Notes: generated by a model not told the origin, from the letters alone. 64,000 nucleotides of DNA from Gaiellasilicea sp963763755 (GCA_963763755.1 CAVXQE010000013.1:51404-115403), one strand, 5' to 3'; counted from the stretch's first letter, positions 39,624-48,877 are shown. A program made the numbers and translations.

Positions 39624-40715
39624 ATGGAGGCAACTCCCGCACCCGGCGAGAGCCCCGCGGCGGCGCGCACAGCGCCGCCGCTCGAACGGCGAACGATCGC
39701 CCGCGGCGCCGGCGCGCTCGTTCTGCTCGCCATCGCGATCGGCGTCCTGCCGGCGATCGTGGGCGCGGACTGGATCACGACGTTCACCAGCGTGGCCATC
39801 TATTCGGTCGCCGCTCTGGGCTTCGGGATCCTCTACGGCCGCGTCGGGATGATCTCGCTGGGCCAGATCGCGCTGCTGACGGTGGGCTGCTGGGTCGGCG
39901 CTCGGCTCTCCTATGCGACCTCACTCCCGTTTCCGCTGCTCCTGCTCGCAGCCGGTGGGATCACCTGCGCGATCGGGGTCCTCGTCGGCCTCCCGGCGCT
40001 TCGGCTCTCGGGTCTCTATCTCGCGCTGATCACCCTGATGTTCGCCGGCGCGACGACCGTCGCCCTGTCGGCGATCGACTTCCCGAACGGCGGCGGCGGC
40101 TTCAAGGGACGGTCGCTGACCGGAGAGCTCACGACCAGCACTCCGCCTGTGCGACGGCCTTCGATGGCGACCGCGGACACCGCGTATTACCGCTACACCG
40201 TCGTCGTCTGCGCGCTCCTGTTCCTGCTGGCGCTGCTGCACGTTTCCGGCAAACCGGGGCGGGCCTGGGCGTCGATCCGGGAGAGCGAGCCTGCGGCGCT
40301 CGCAGTCGGAGTCAACATCACCCTCTACAAGCTCTGGGCGTTCGCGCTCGCGTCCTTCGTCACCGGCGTCGCGGGCTGCCTGCTCGCAGCGCAGGTGGGA
40401 GTGCCGCGCGCAATCACCTTCCAGACGCAGGACTCGCTCACCCTGGCCGCGACAGCGCTGATCGGCGGCATCTTCAGCCTCTGGGGCGCGGTCGTCGCCG
40501 GCTGCTTCCAGCAGCTCGTGCCGTTCATCTTCCAGGCGCAGTGGGGGCTGAACTCGAATCTGCTCCTGATTCTCTTCGGCGCCGGCCTGTTGCAGGTGCT
40601 GTTGACGGCGCCGGGCGGCATCGTCGACCAGCTGCCGAAGGATCTCGCGCGGCTCGGTCGGCTGGTCGCGGCTCGCGTGCGCGAGCAGGCGTCAGGGGAG
40701 AAGAAGGCGCCGTGA
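39624..40715 (+). CDS. Liv-type ABC transporter permease (LivM family)
   Basis: 363 residues, intact. After a hydrophilic N-terminal 30 residues, LivM features include SVAALGFGILYGRVGMISLG, LPALRLSGLYLALITLMFAG, DFPNGGGGFKG, GRAWASIRESEPAALAVGVN (ATPase-contact loop) and TFQTQDSLTLAATALIGGIF. Two segments (FLLALLHVSG and the final LLLILFGAGLLQVLL) are additional membrane helices. Its stop overlaps the ATPase start by four bases (GTGA). Confidence 0.92.
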   Translation: MEATPAPGESPAAARTAPPLERRTIARGAGALVLLAIAIGVLPAIVGADWITTFTSVAIYSVAALGFGILYGRVGMISLGQIALLTVGCWVGARLSYATSLPFPLLLLAAGGITCAIGVLVGLPALRLSGLYLALITLMFAGATTVALSAIDFPNGGGGFKGRSLTGELTTSTPPVRRPSMATADTAYYRYTVVVCALLFLLALLHVSGKPGRAWASIRESEPAALAVGVNITLYKLWAFALASFVTGVAGCLLAAQVGVPRAITFQTQDSLTLAATALIGGIFSLWGAVVAGCFQQLVPFIFQAQWGLNSNLLLILFGAGLLQVLLTAPGGIVDQLPKDLARLGRLVAARVREQASGEKKAP

Positions 40716-41428
40716 TCGAGGTTCAGGACCTGACGGTGCGCTTCGCCGGCGTCACGCCGATCGACGACATGAGCGTCGTCTTCCCCGGCGGCACCTGCGG
40801 CCTGATCGGCCCGAACGGCGCCGGCAAGACCACGTTCTTCAACGTTCTCAGCGGCTTCGTCAAGCCCGCGGTCGGCTCGATCTCGGCGTTCGGCGAGAAC
40901 CTGCTGGGAATGGCCGACTACAAGCGGGCACGCTGGGGACTGCGCCGGACATTCCAGACGGAGATGGCGATCGAGCAGCTGTCGGTGTTCGACAACGTGG
41001 CGATGATCCACGAGCACTCCGGCGCCGGGCGCGCTTCCCGGCGAGCCGATGTGCTGGCCGCCATCGACTTCGTCGGCCTCGAAGTGCCGCCGAAGACCAG
41101 GGTCGGAGGGCTCGGTGCGCAGGAGCGACGGCTCGTCGAGGTCGCTCGCGCCGTGGTCGGAAGCCCCCGCGTGGTCCTGCTCGATGAGCCTGCGGCCGGG
41201 CTTCCCGACGAGGAGACCCAGCGCCTCGGCGAGATGATCCAGAGGATCCCGGAGCGGTTCGGGGCACTCGTCGTCCTCGTCGACCACGACATGAGCCTCG
41301 TGTCGGCCTGCTGCGAGACAACGGCCGTGCTGGACTTCGGCAAGCTGATCGCGTCAGGGCCGACCGCCGAGATCCTGCGGAACGAGCACGTGATGCGCGC
41401 GTACCTCGGGACGGCGGAGGAGCTGTGA
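40712..41428 (+). CDS. Liv-type ABC transporter ATPase (LivG family)
   Basis: 238 residues, intact. Walker A GPNGAGKTT, Q-loop RTFQTEMAIEQLSV, Walker B VVLLDEPAAGL and switch His LVDHDMSLV. The signature motif, normally LSxGxQ in this family, reads VGGLGAQERRLVEVARAVV, so the canonical serine is absent; related LivG proteins tolerate changes here, but this is an unusual form. GTG 40712 overlaps the LivM stop, and its own stop overlaps the LivF start, so the two ATPases are translationally coupled and should form a heterodimer. Confidence 0.9.
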   Translation: MIEVQDLTVRFAGVTPIDDMSVVFPGGTCGLIGPNGAGKTTFFNVLSGFVKPAVGSISAFGENLLGMADYKRARWGLRRTFQTEMAIEQLSVFDNVAMIHEHSGAGRASRRADVLAAIDFVGLEVPPKTRVGGLGAQERRLVEVARAVVGSPRVVLLDEPAAGLPDEETQRLGEMIQRIPERFGALVVLVDHDMSLVSACCETTAVLDFGKLIASGPTAEILRNEHVMRAYLGTAEEL

Positions 41429-42206
41429 GCGAGCCGGCCCCCACTCCCGCCGCCGCCCCGGCCGCCGGCGGCGGGCTCCGACTGGACGCGCTCACCGTCG
41501 CGACGCGGAGGACGCACGATCGTCCGCGAGGTCTCGCTGGAGATCCCGCCGGGCCAGGTGACGACCCTGCTCGGAGCCAACGGCGCCGGCAAGTCGACGC
41601 TCGTGCTGGCGGTGGCGGGCCTGCTGCGTCCGAGCGGCGGACGGGTTCTGCTCGGCGACCGCGACCTGACCGGGCTCCGGCCCGAAGCCGTGCGCGCCGC
41701 CGGGGTCGCAGTGGTGCCCGAGGGAAGACGGTTGCTACCGGGGCTGACGGTGGAGGACAACCTGCGCGTCGCGACGTACGCGCTCAGCCGCGCGGACGCG
41801 AAGAGCGGGATCGAACTACGCGCTCGAGCTCTTCCCGGAGCTCGAGAAGCGCTGGAGCATGACGGCGCGGCTGCTCTCCGGCGGCGAGCAGCAGATGGTC
41901 GTGCTCGCCCAGGCCCTCGTCTCGAAGCCCACGATGATGCTCGTCGACGAGCTCTCGCTCGGCCTCGCACCGGTGGTCGTCAAACGCCTCGTCCCGACGT
42001 TGGAGTCCGCCGCCGCGAGCGGCATCGGCGTTCTCCTGATCGAGCAGTTCGCGCATGTCGCGCTCGGCCTCGCCGAGAACGCCTACGTGCTCGAGGGCGG
42101 CCGGATCCGCTACCGCGGCCCGGCGCAGCGGCTCAAGGACGAGCCCGAGCTGCTGCGCTCCGCCTATCTCTTGCGCGACATGGAGCTCGACGTCGAGGTC
42201 GATTAG
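41425..42206 (+). CDS. Liv-type ABC transporter ATPase (LivF family; two apparent +1 frameshifts)
   Basis: 259 residues when bases near 41504 and 41815 are skipped. Start GTG 41425 (GTGA overlap) and an Ala/Pro-rich N-terminal 20 residues. Walker A GANGAGKST, Q-loop VPEGRRLLPGLTVEDNL, signature LLSGGEQQM, Walker B MMLVDELSLGLAP (Asp-Glu followed by Leu), and switch region VLLIEQFAHVALG, where Gln-Phe precedes the His. The first shift sits just before GGRTIVREVSLEIPPG, the second before YALELFPELEKRW. Both restored junctions match LivF proteins. Its stop overlaps the stop of the convergent alcohol dehydrogenase in TTAG. Confidence 0.85.
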
Positions 42207-43216
42207 GAGGGAACGAGCACGGCGCGGCCGGTGACCTCGCCGTCCCGGAGCTTGTCGAGGACGTCGTTCACCGAGTCGAGCGGGTGGGTCTCGGTCTTCA
42301 GGGTCACGCGTCCGGCCGCATGGAGCTGCAGCAGCTCCCAGAGGTCGACCCAGGTGCCGACGAGATTGCCGACCACCGCGTGCTCGTTGACGACGAGCGC
42401 CGCCGACGGGATGGAGATCGTGCCGCCGTAGCCGATCACCGAATAGGTTCCGCCTCGGGCGAGCATTGAGGCCGAGTCGGCGTGACTCTGGTCGGTGCCG
42501 ACAAAGTCGAAGACGAGGTCCGCCCCACGTCCGTCGGTGAGCTCGCGTACCGCGTCGGCTCGATCAACCACCTCGTCGGCGCCGAGCTCCGCCGCCAGCT
42601 GCCGTCGCCGCTCGTCGGTGTCGACCGCGATCACCGAGCTCGACCCCAGCTCGCGGACGAGCTGGAGCGCGATGTGCCCGACGCCGCCGACGCCGATCAC
42701 GACCGCGGTCGAGCCCGGCACGGCGAGATGCGCGAGCCGCCTGACTGCGTGGTAGGCGGTCAGGCCGGCGTCCGAGTGCGGTGCGACGGCCGCCGGCTCG
42801 ATTCCCGCGGGCAGCCTCACGAGCGAACGCTCCGAGACGAGGACGTACTCCGCGAAGCCACCGTCGACGGAGAGGCCCGTGAACTCGTGCCGCGCGCAGT
42901 GCATGTCGTTGCCGCGACGGCAGGCGACACAGAGGCCGCAGCTGTAGGGCGGGTAGACGAGCACCGCATCGCCCGTGCTCACGGTCGAGACCGCGTCGCC
43001 GACCTCTTCCACCCAGCCTGCGTTCTCGTGCCCGAGCACGCGCGGCAACGTCACTCCGGCGGGCTCCATCAACCCCTCGATCGCGTGCAGGTCGGTTGCG
43101 CAAACGCCTGCGCCGCCGATCCGCACGAGAACGTCGGTCGGATGTGCGACCTCCGGCCGCGGCCTTTCGATCAGCTCGAGCGGCTGGTGATACTCGCGGA
43201 GGAGCGCTGCTCTCAT
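42203..43216 (-). CDS. Zinc-dependent alcohol dehydrogenase, NAD-type
   Basis: 337 residues, intact, from ATG 43216 (MRAALLREYHQPLEL). Catalytic zinc residues in GAGVCATDLHAIEG and LGHENAGWV, structural cysteines in SCGLCVACRRGNDMHC, Rossmann motif VVIGVGGVGHIALQLV, and the NAD-selecting acid in VIAVDTDERRR. It is closest to AdhP/benzyl-alcohol-like dehydrogenases. It is divergent from the IclR gene over 147 bases and convergent with the Liv operon. A role in oxidising an alcohol produced or imported by the same pathway is plausible. Confidence 0.92.
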   Translation of the reverse strand: MRAALLREYHQPLELIERPRPEVAHPTDVLVRIGGAGVCATDLHAIEGLMEPAGVTLPRVLGHENAGWVEEVGDAVSTVSTGDAVLVYPPYSCGLCVACRRGNDMHCARHEFTGLSVDGGFAEYVLVSERSLVRLPAGIEPAAVAPHSDAGLTAYHAVRRLAHLAVPGSTAVVIGVGGVGHIALQLVRELGSSSVIAVDTDERRRQLAAELGADEVVDRADAVRELTDGRGADLVFDFVGTDQSHADSASMLARGGTYSVIGYGGTISIPSAALVVNEHAVVGNLVGTWVDLWELLQLHAAGRVTLKTETHPLDSVNDVLDKLRDGEVTGRAVLVPS

Positions 43217-43327
43217 GAGGCTAGAACGGGAACTGCCCGGCCCACCGGACCGAAGAGACAACACGCCAGGCTCTGAGCGCTCATGGCGCTAGTGTGACTC
43301 AGGCCCGTGACCGTTTGTCAAGACGGC

Positions 43328-43344
43328 GTTCCAATTGCTGGGAC
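43328..43344. promoter_or_regulatory. Imperfect dyad upstream of the IclR gene
   Basis: GTTCCAATTGCTGGGAC is an imperfect inverted repeat (GTTCC/GGGAC around an AT-rich centre), 20 bases before the IclR start and between two divergent genes. IclR proteins bind such sites and repress themselves and divergent neighbours. No clear -10 could be assigned. The call rests on position and symmetry only. Confidence 0.3.
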
Positions 43345-43363
43345 GAGAGGTTACGATCCGCCC

Positions 43364-44155
43364 ATGCCGCCCTCGGAGGGAAGCACGGCCACGTCGCAGT
43401 CGCTCGAGCGCGGGCTGGCGATCCTCTCCTCGTTCCACCCCGACCGGCCGCTGATCGGCGGCAGCGAGCTCTCGCGCGAGCTCGACCTGAGCCGGAGCAC
43501 GGCGCACCGTTACGTCGCCACGCTCGCCAAGCTCGGCTACCTGCAGCAGGACCCCGACTCGAGGCGCTACCGGCTCGGCCCGAAGGTGCTCGACCTCGGC
43601 TTCTCGGCCATCAACTCGATGGATCTGCGAGAGATCTCCGCGCCTCACCTACGCCTGCTCAGCGACGAGACGGGCTGCACGGTCAACCTGGCGATCCTGG
43701 ACGGCACCGACGTCGTCTACATCGACCGCTGCCGGACGGCCCGGCCACGCCAGCGGGAGATCGATCTCAATCTCCACGTCGGCGCGCGGCTGCCGGCCTA
43801 CTGCACGGCGATGGGAAAAGCGATCCTCGCCTTCTTCCCCGAAGGCCGGCTGGAAGAGATCATCGAGCGCATCGACTTCGCGCCCCGGGGGCCGAATACG
43901 CTCACCGATCCGACGACGTTCCGCAAGGAGCTGCGCAAGATCCAGGCAGCGGGCATCGCCGTGAACGACGAGGAACTGGCCTACGGGCTGCGGTCGATCG
44001 CCGCGCCGATCCACTCGCAGACAGGTGAGGTGCTCGCCGCCGTCAACCTCGCCGTCCACCGCACGATGGTCTCCATGGACGAGCTGCTCGCACGCTTCGG
44101 ACCGGCGGTCATCCGGTCGGCGCACGACATCTCGCTCAGCATGGGTCACAGGTAG
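43364..44155 (+). CDS. IclR-family transcriptional regulator
   Basis: 263 residues, intact. N-terminal winged HTH (SLERGLAILSSFHPDRPLIG then SELSRELDLSRSTAHRYVAT) and a GAF-like IclR effector domain (VNLAILDGTDVVYIDRCRTA, VGARLPAYCTAMGKAILAFF, AYGLRSIAAPIHSQTGEVLA). It is in the same direction as, and 16 bases before, the acyl-CoA ligase and amidohydrolase genes. IclR proteins of this kind often control catabolism of aromatic or short carboxylic acids, which agrees with the neighbouring genes. Confidence 0.94.
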   Translation: MPPSEGSTATSQSLERGLAILSSFHPDRPLIGGSELSRELDLSRSTAHRYVATLAKLGYLQQDPDSRRYRLGPKVLDLGFSAINSMDLREISAPHLRLLSDETGCTVNLAILDGTDVVYIDRCRTARPRQREIDLNLHVGARLPAYCTAMGKAILAFFPEGRLEEIIERIDFAPRGPNTLTDPTTFRKELRKIQAAGIAVNDEELAYGLRSIAAPIHSQTGEVLAAVNLAVHRTMVSMDELLARFGPAVIRSAHDISLSMGHR

Positions 44156-44171
44156 GCACGCCCTGACGGTC

Positions 44172-46121
44172 TTGTGGACGCCGCCGCCCGACGTGCGGGA
44201 GACGACCGAGATCGGGCGCTACCTCGCCTGGCTCGAGCGGGAGCGCGGGCTCGCCTTCGCCGGCTACGACGAGCTGTGGCGCTGGTCGGTCGATGACCTC
44301 GCCGGCTTCTGGTCTTCGATCTGGGAGTTCTTCGAGGTCAAGGCGCACGCGCCCTACAGCACCGTCCTCGCCTCTGACGCGATGCCCGGCGCTACGTGGT
44401 TCCCGGGCGCCCGGCTGAACTACGCCGAGCACCTGCTGGGCCACGACGAGGACGCCGGCGAGACCGCGATCGTCGCGCACTCCCAGACGCGCGAGCCGGC
44501 CGAGCTCTCGTTTGCAGACTTCCGCGAGCAGGTGGCGCGCGCGCGAGCCGGACTCCTGCGGCTGGGCGTCCGCCCGGGCGATCGCGTCGTCGCCTACCTG
44601 CCGAACATCCCCGAGACGCTGGTGGCGTTTGCGGCAACGGCGAGTCTCGGCGCGGTCTGGGCGAGCTGTGCACCGGAGCTCGGCGTCCGCAGCGTCGTCG
44701 ACCGCCTCGCTCAGCTCGAGCCCTCGGTGTTGCTGACGGTCGGCGGGTACGGCTTCCGAGACCGCTCCGTCGACCGCCGCGAAGAGGTGGCGACGATCCG
44801 CGCCGCTCTTCCCACCCTGCGCCACGTCGTGCATGTCCCGTACGGCGACCATGCGGTTTCGGACGCGCTCGCCTGGGACGAGTTGCTCGCAGAGCCGGGA
44901 CCGCTCGAGTTCGAGCCCGTCGCCTTCGACCATCCGCTCTTCGTGCTCTTCTCGTCCGGGACGACGGGCCGGCCGAAGGCCATCGTCCACGGGCACGGCG
45001 GCATCCTGCTCGAGAGCCTCAAGGCGAACGCGCTGAGCTGGGACCTGAAGCCGGGCGGGCGTCTGCTCTGGTTCAGCACGACCTCCTGGATGATGTGGAA
45101 CGCGCTCATCTCGGCGCTGCTCGTGCGGTCCTCGATCGTGATGCTCGACGGCGACCCGACGTGGCCGGACGTCGGCTGGCAATGGCGCGTGGCGGAGAAG
45201 ACGCGCCCGACCTTCATGGGAGCGAGCCCCGCCTTCCTGATGGCGTGCCGCAAGGCGGGCCTGGAGCCCGGGCGAGAGTACGACCTCGGCTCGATCCGGG
45301 TCTTCGGTACTGCCGGCTCTCCCCTCCCGACCGAGGCCTACCGCTACATCTACGACCAGCTCGGGCCCGACGTACTGCTGATCAACGGCAGCGGCGGCAC
45401 GGACGTCTGCAGCGGGATCGTTGGCGGCTCGCCGCTTCTCCCGGTCTACGAGGGTGAGATCTCTGGACGGCTGCTCGGAGTCGCGGCGGACGCCTTCGAC
45501 CCGCAGGGCGAGCCGATCGTGGGCGAGCTGGGCGAGCTCGTGATCACGAAGCCGATGCCGTCCATGCCCGTCGAGCTCTGGGGAGACGCGGACGGATCGC
45601 TCTACAGCGGCTCCTATTTCGAGCTCTTCCCGGGAGTCTGGCGCCAGGGGGACTGGATCAGGTTCTCGGAGCGCGGGAGCTGCGACGTCACGGGCCGCTC
45701 CGACGCCACGCTCAACCGCGGCGGCGTCCGTCTCGGCACGGGCGAGTTCTACGGCGTCATCGAGGAGCTGCCGGAGATCACGGACAGCCTGGTCGTGCAC
45801 CTCGAGGACGACGAGGGCGGCCCGGGCGAGCTGCTGCTGTTCGTCGTGCTCGCCGACGGGGTCGCGCTCGACGACGAGCTGGAGGCCAGCATCGGCCAAA
45901 GCCTGCGCTCGCAGCTCTCGCCCCGCCACGTACCCGACATGATCCGCGCTGTGCCCGCGATTCCGCGCACCCTGACAGGCAAGAAGCTCGAGGCGCCCGT
46001 GAAGCGCATCCTCCGTGGCGAGTCGGTGGACACCGTCGCCAGCAGAGACTCGCTCCTCGACCCCACCGCGCTCGACCTTTTCGCCAGGATCGCGACGGGG
46101 GAGCTCGCCGCCCGTGGCTGA
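44172..46121 (+). CDS. Acetoacetyl-CoA-synthetase-like acyl-CoA ligase
   Basis: 649 residues, intact, from a TTG at 44172, directly before LWTPPPDVRETTEIGRYLAW, which matches the family's usual start. ANL-superfamily adenylating enzyme: phosphate loop LFSSGTTGRPKAIVHG (about residues 257-272), VLLINGSGGTDVCSGIVGGS (acetoacetyl-CoA synthetase type), GDWIRF, and the C-terminal catalytic Lys in TGKKLEAPVKR near residue 604. It activates a carboxylic acid to its CoA thioester with ATP. Acetoacetate is the named substrate for the family, but related 3-oxo or branched acids are possible. Its stop overlaps the amidohydrolase start by eight bases, so the two are coupled. Confidence 0.88.
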   Translation: MWTPPPDVRETTEIGRYLAWLERERGLAFAGYDELWRWSVDDLAGFWSSIWEFFEVKAHAPYSTVLASDAMPGATWFPGARLNYAEHLLGHDEDAGETAIVAHSQTREPAELSFADFREQVARARAGLLRLGVRPGDRVVAYLPNIPETLVAFAATASLGAVWASCAPELGVRSVVDRLAQLEPSVLLTVGGYGFRDRSVDRREEVATIRAALPTLRHVVHVPYGDHAVSDALAWDELLAEPGPLEFEPVAFDHPLFVLFSSGTTGRPKAIVHGHGGILLESLKANALSWDLKPGGRLLWFSTTSWMMWNALISALLVRSSIVMLDGDPTWPDVGWQWRVAEKTRPTFMGASPAFLMACRKAGLEPGREYDLGSIRVFGTAGSPLPTEAYRYIYDQLGPDVLLINGSGGTDVCSGIVGGSPLLPVYEGEISGRLLGVAADAFDPQGEPIVGELGELVITKPMPSMPVELWGDADGSLYSGSYFELFPGVWRQGDWIRFSERGSCDVTGRSDATLNRGGVRLGTGEFYGVIEELPEITDSLVVHLEDDEGGPGELLLFVVLADGVALDDELEASIGQSLRSQLSPRHVPDMIRAVPAIPRTLTGKKLEAPVKRILRGESVDTVASRDSLLDPTALDLFARIATGELAARG

Positions 46122-46998
46122 GAGCGAGCGCCTCTCACTCGAGGACGTGGTCGCGATCGACGTGCACGCCCACGTCGAGATGTCGGCGGCCGGGGGCGAC
46201 TCGCTGCCCGACGAGCTACGCGAGGCGGCCGTGCAGCACTTTCGCGGCGAGTCGGCGCGGCCCACCGCGGTGGAGCTCGCGCAGTACTACCGCGAGCGGA
46301 AGATGATGGCCGTCGTCTTCACGGTCGACTCGGAGTCGTTCACGGGCCAGACGCGAGTACCGAACGAGGAGATCGCCGAGGTGGCGAGGGCGAATGCCGA
46401 CGTCCTGATCCCGTTCGCGAGCATCGACCCGCACAAGGGGAAGCGCGGCGTCGACGAGGCCAGGCGCCTGATCGCAGAGCACGGCGTGCGCGGCTTCAAG
46501 TTCCACCCGAACGTGCAGGGCTTCTTTCCGAACGACCGGCTGGCGTACCCGCTCTACGAGGTGATCGAGGATGCCGGACTGCCTGCGCTCTTCCACACCG
46601 GTCAGTCGGGCGTCGGCTCGGGCCTCCCAGGGGGCGGCGGTGTCCGGCTCAAGTACTCCAACCCGATGCACGTGGACGACGTCGCCGTGGACTTCCCCGA
46701 GCTCAAGATCGTGCTCGCGCACCCGTCGTTCCCCTGGCAGGACGAGGCTCTCGCGGTGGCGGTGCACAAGCCGCAGGTGTACATCGACCTCTCCGGGTGG
46801 TCGCCCAAGTACTTCCCGCCCCAGCTCGTCCAGCACGCGAACACGCTGCTCCGCGAGCGGGTGCTGTTCGGCAGCGACTACCCGTTCATCACGCCCGACC
46901 GCTGGCTGGCGGACTTCGAGCTGCTGGACATCAAGCCCGACGTGAAGCCGCTGATCCTGAAGCAGAACGCGATGCGGCTGCTCGGGCTGGACGGCTAG
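46114..46998 (+). CDS. Amidohydrolase (ACMSD/amidohydrolase-2 family)
   Basis: 294 residues, intact, GTG start. TIM-barrel metal-dependent hydrolase or decarboxylase: metal ligands in IDVHAHVE, the strand-4 and strand-5 His in RGFKFHPNVQGF and ALFHTGQSG, then VLAHPSFPWQDEAL and the final Asp in VLFGSDYPFITPDRWL. This PF04909 family includes ACMS decarboxylase, gamma-resorcylate decarboxylase and 4-sulfomuconolactone hydrolase, which fits breakdown of a ring-cleavage product, but the reaction here is unknown. It is co-translated with the ligase upstream and shares its stop (CTAG) with the convergent GMC gene. Confidence 0.88.
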   Translation: MAESERLSLEDVVAIDVHAHVEMSAAGGDSLPDELREAAVQHFRGESARPTAVELAQYYRERKMMAVVFTVDSESFTGQTRVPNEEIAEVARANADVLIPFASIDPHKGKRGVDEARRLIAEHGVRGFKFHPNVQGFFPNDRLAYPLYEVIEDAGLPALFHTGQSGVGSGLPGGGGVRLKYSNPMHVDDVAVDFPELKIVLAHPSFPWQDEALAVAVHKPQVYIDLSGWSPKYFPPQLVQHANTLLRERVLFGSDYPFITPDRWLADFELLDIKPDVKPLILKQNAMRLLGLDG

Positions 46999-48419
46999 AC
47001 GGGCGCGAGATATCCGTGCGGATCGTCGTGCAGATGGTCGGCGAGCCGCTGCGCGAGGGCCATGATCGTGAGTGACGGGTTGACCGAGAGCGTGCGCGGG
47101 ACGAGCGAGCCGTCCCCGACGTAGAGCCGCTTGACGTCCCAGGACTGTCCGTCGGCATCGACGACCGAGCGCTCCGGGTCGCTGCCCATCCGGCACGTCC
47201 CCTGCACGTGGGTCGTGATCAGTCCCGTCCAGCGGACGCTCGACGCGCCGGCCGCCACCAGCACGTCGCGCGTGAAGTCGAGCGCACCGTCCATGCGCTC
47301 CCGCTCGGACGAGTTGAACGCCGCCTCGAACGACTCCTCGCCGTTCTCGTCGAGCCGCACGCTGCCGTTGTTGTCGTCGTTCACCATCACGAGCAGGCCG
47401 ACCCAGTGTCGGAACCTCTTCACCGTCTCCACGAGGGCCGTCCCCCAGAGCGGGCCGTTCTCGTCCTCGAGCGTCGTGGCGAACCCGATCGGATCCTGGA
47501 TCGTCGTCGCCTCGATCACGAAGCCGCCGTCCTCATCGTGCTGGTGCCCCATCGCGTGTGCGGTGATCGGATACACCATGTGGGCGTCCTGCGGCTCGTC
47601 GAACAATCCATAGACGAGACGCGCGGGATGGAAACCGAGATTGCGTCCGATCAGGCGACTGCTCGGGCTGTCCGCCACGCCCGACCGGAGGAGGAGCTGC
47701 GGCGTGTTCAACGTGCCTGCAGCGACGACGACGGCACCTGCGTCGACTCGCTTGACCGTCCCGTCGCGGTCGACATACTCGACGCCCACCGCCTCCCCGT
47801 TGTCGATCAGGACCCGGTCGACACGCGCGTCCGCCCGCAACTCGAGCCGGCCCGCTGCCCAGGCGTCGTGGATATACGTGTTGAGCGTCGACTTGCCCGC
47901 ATTCGTGGGGCAGCCCTGCAGGCATGAGCCGCAACGCATGCAGTTCGCGTCGGTGTAGGAGTGCACCGGCTCGAGCTCCGAGCCGAGTGCGCGAAAGCCG
48001 GGCTCGACCGTGAGGACGCTCTTCGGCCAGTCGGTACGCTCGCGGACGCCGAGCCGCTTCTCGACCCGGTCGTAGTGCGGATCGAGGTCGACGACGAGGC
48101 CGCTCGCCTCGTGCCACTTGGCCAGGTCCTTCGCGTGCGCGCGGAGCGCCACCTTCGTGTTGATCGTGGTCGAGCCGCCGACACAGCGGCCGGCGACAAG
48201 GCCGACCGCACCACCGGCGCCGCCGTCGATGAGCGCGAACCGGATCGGCCACCAGAGATCGTGGGCAGCCTTCGCCTCCCAACGCGTGAAGTCCGCCGCG
48301 GTCTTGTGCGGCCCGACCTCGAGCAACAGAACGCGCCGACCGCGATCAGCGAGCTCGCCGGCCACGACCCCGCCACCCGCACCGGAGCCGACGACCACGA
48401 CGTCGAACTGCTCGCTCAT
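46995..48419 (-). CDS. GMC-family FAD oxidoreductase with cysteine cluster
   Basis: 474 residues, intact, ATG 48419. FAD-binding VVVGSGAGGGVVAGELA, VAGRCVGGSTTINTKVALRA, AGTLNTPQLLLRSG and C-terminal GTCRMG with LYVGDGSLVPRTLSVNPSLT, where the last carries the active-site Asn. A four-cysteine stretch, NCMRCGSCLQGCPTNAGKST, lies mid-protein; it looks like a ferredoxin-type motif and occurs in a subset of GMC enzymes. The ATGA overlap with the next upstream gene shows that it pairs with a gluconate-dehydrogenase subunit 3-like protein. It probably oxidises an alcohol or hydroxy acid and passes electrons to an acceptor other than oxygen. Confidence 0.9.
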   Translation of the reverse strand: MSEQFDVVVVGSGAGGGVVAGELADRGRRVLLLEVGPHKTAADFTRWEAKAAHDLWWPIRFALIDGGAGGAVGLVAGRCVGGSTTINTKVALRAHAKDLAKWHEASGLVVDLDPHYDRVEKRLGVRERTDWPKSVLTVEPGFRALGSELEPVHSYTDANCMRCGSCLQGCPTNAGKSTLNTYIHDAWAAGRLELRADARVDRVLIDNGEAVGVEYVDRDGTVKRVDAGAVVVAAGTLNTPQLLLRSGVADSPSSRLIGRNLGFHPARLVYGLFDEPQDAHMVYPITAHAMGHQHDEDGGFVIEATTIQDPIGFATTLEDENGPLWGTALVETVKRFRHWVGLLVMVNDDNNGSVRLDENGEESFEAAFNSSERERMDGALDFTRDVLVAAGASSVRWTGLITTHVQGTCRMGSDPERSVVDADGQSWDVKRLYVGDGSLVPRTLSVNPSLTIMALAQRLADHLHDDPHGYLAPV

Positions 48420-48778
48420 CGAATCCCTAGGTAGGACCAGTCCTTCGCCAGCCGCGTGGCGAGAGGAGTGTTGAAGTCGATCTCCGCCCAGGCGCCGGTG
48501 GCGTCGACACCGGGCGCCACGAAGTCGCTGTAGAACGCCTCGATCGCCAGCGCTCGCACGTGCAGGAACTCCGGCGTCCCGAGGTGCTCCTCGATCGTGC
48601 CGTCGCCTACGGACGCGAACGCGGCGAGGGTGAAGGCCCGCGGGCCGTCTTCCATCCGGGCCAGCACCGCATCGATGTAGACGGCCGGACGCACGCGCGC
48701 CGAGCCGGGGACGATGGCGTCGCAAACCCGCTCCATCAACCGAGCCGTGTCGTCGTCGAGCACGTGCAGATTGGACAT
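48416..48778 (-). CDS. Gluconate 2-dehydrogenase subunit 3-like small subunit
   Basis: 120 residues, intact: VLDDDTARLMERVCDAIVPG, RPAVYIDAVLARMEDGPRAF, then a tail with DFNTPLATRLAKDWSYLG. It resembles the small subunit of membrane-bound GMC dehydrogenases, which stabilises the flavoprotein. No Tat or Sec signal is visible, unlike the periplasmic enzymes, and no cytochrome c subunit gene is present, so this complex may remain in the cytoplasm. The ATG of the large-subunit gene overlaps its stop. Confidence 0.8.
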   Translation of the reverse strand: MSNLHVLDDDTARLMERVCDAIVPGSARVRPAVYIDAVLARMEDGPRAFTLAAFASVGDGTIEEHLGTPEFLHVRALAIEAFYSDFVAPGVDATGAWAEIDFNTPLATRLAKDWSYLGIR

Positions 48779-48877
48779 GCGGCGATGATAAGTCAGGCAG
48801 GCTGAGACTGGAAATGCCGACTCTCCGGGCGCACGCTCGAGCGCGAGCTCGCCGAACGCGCCGCCGACTGACGACTC

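Noticed and set aside
44136..46265. 709-codon minus-strand open reading frame opposite the acyl-CoA ligase
   Set aside because: Antisense shadow of an intact, family-typical ligase gene; composition and lack of motifs show it is not coding.
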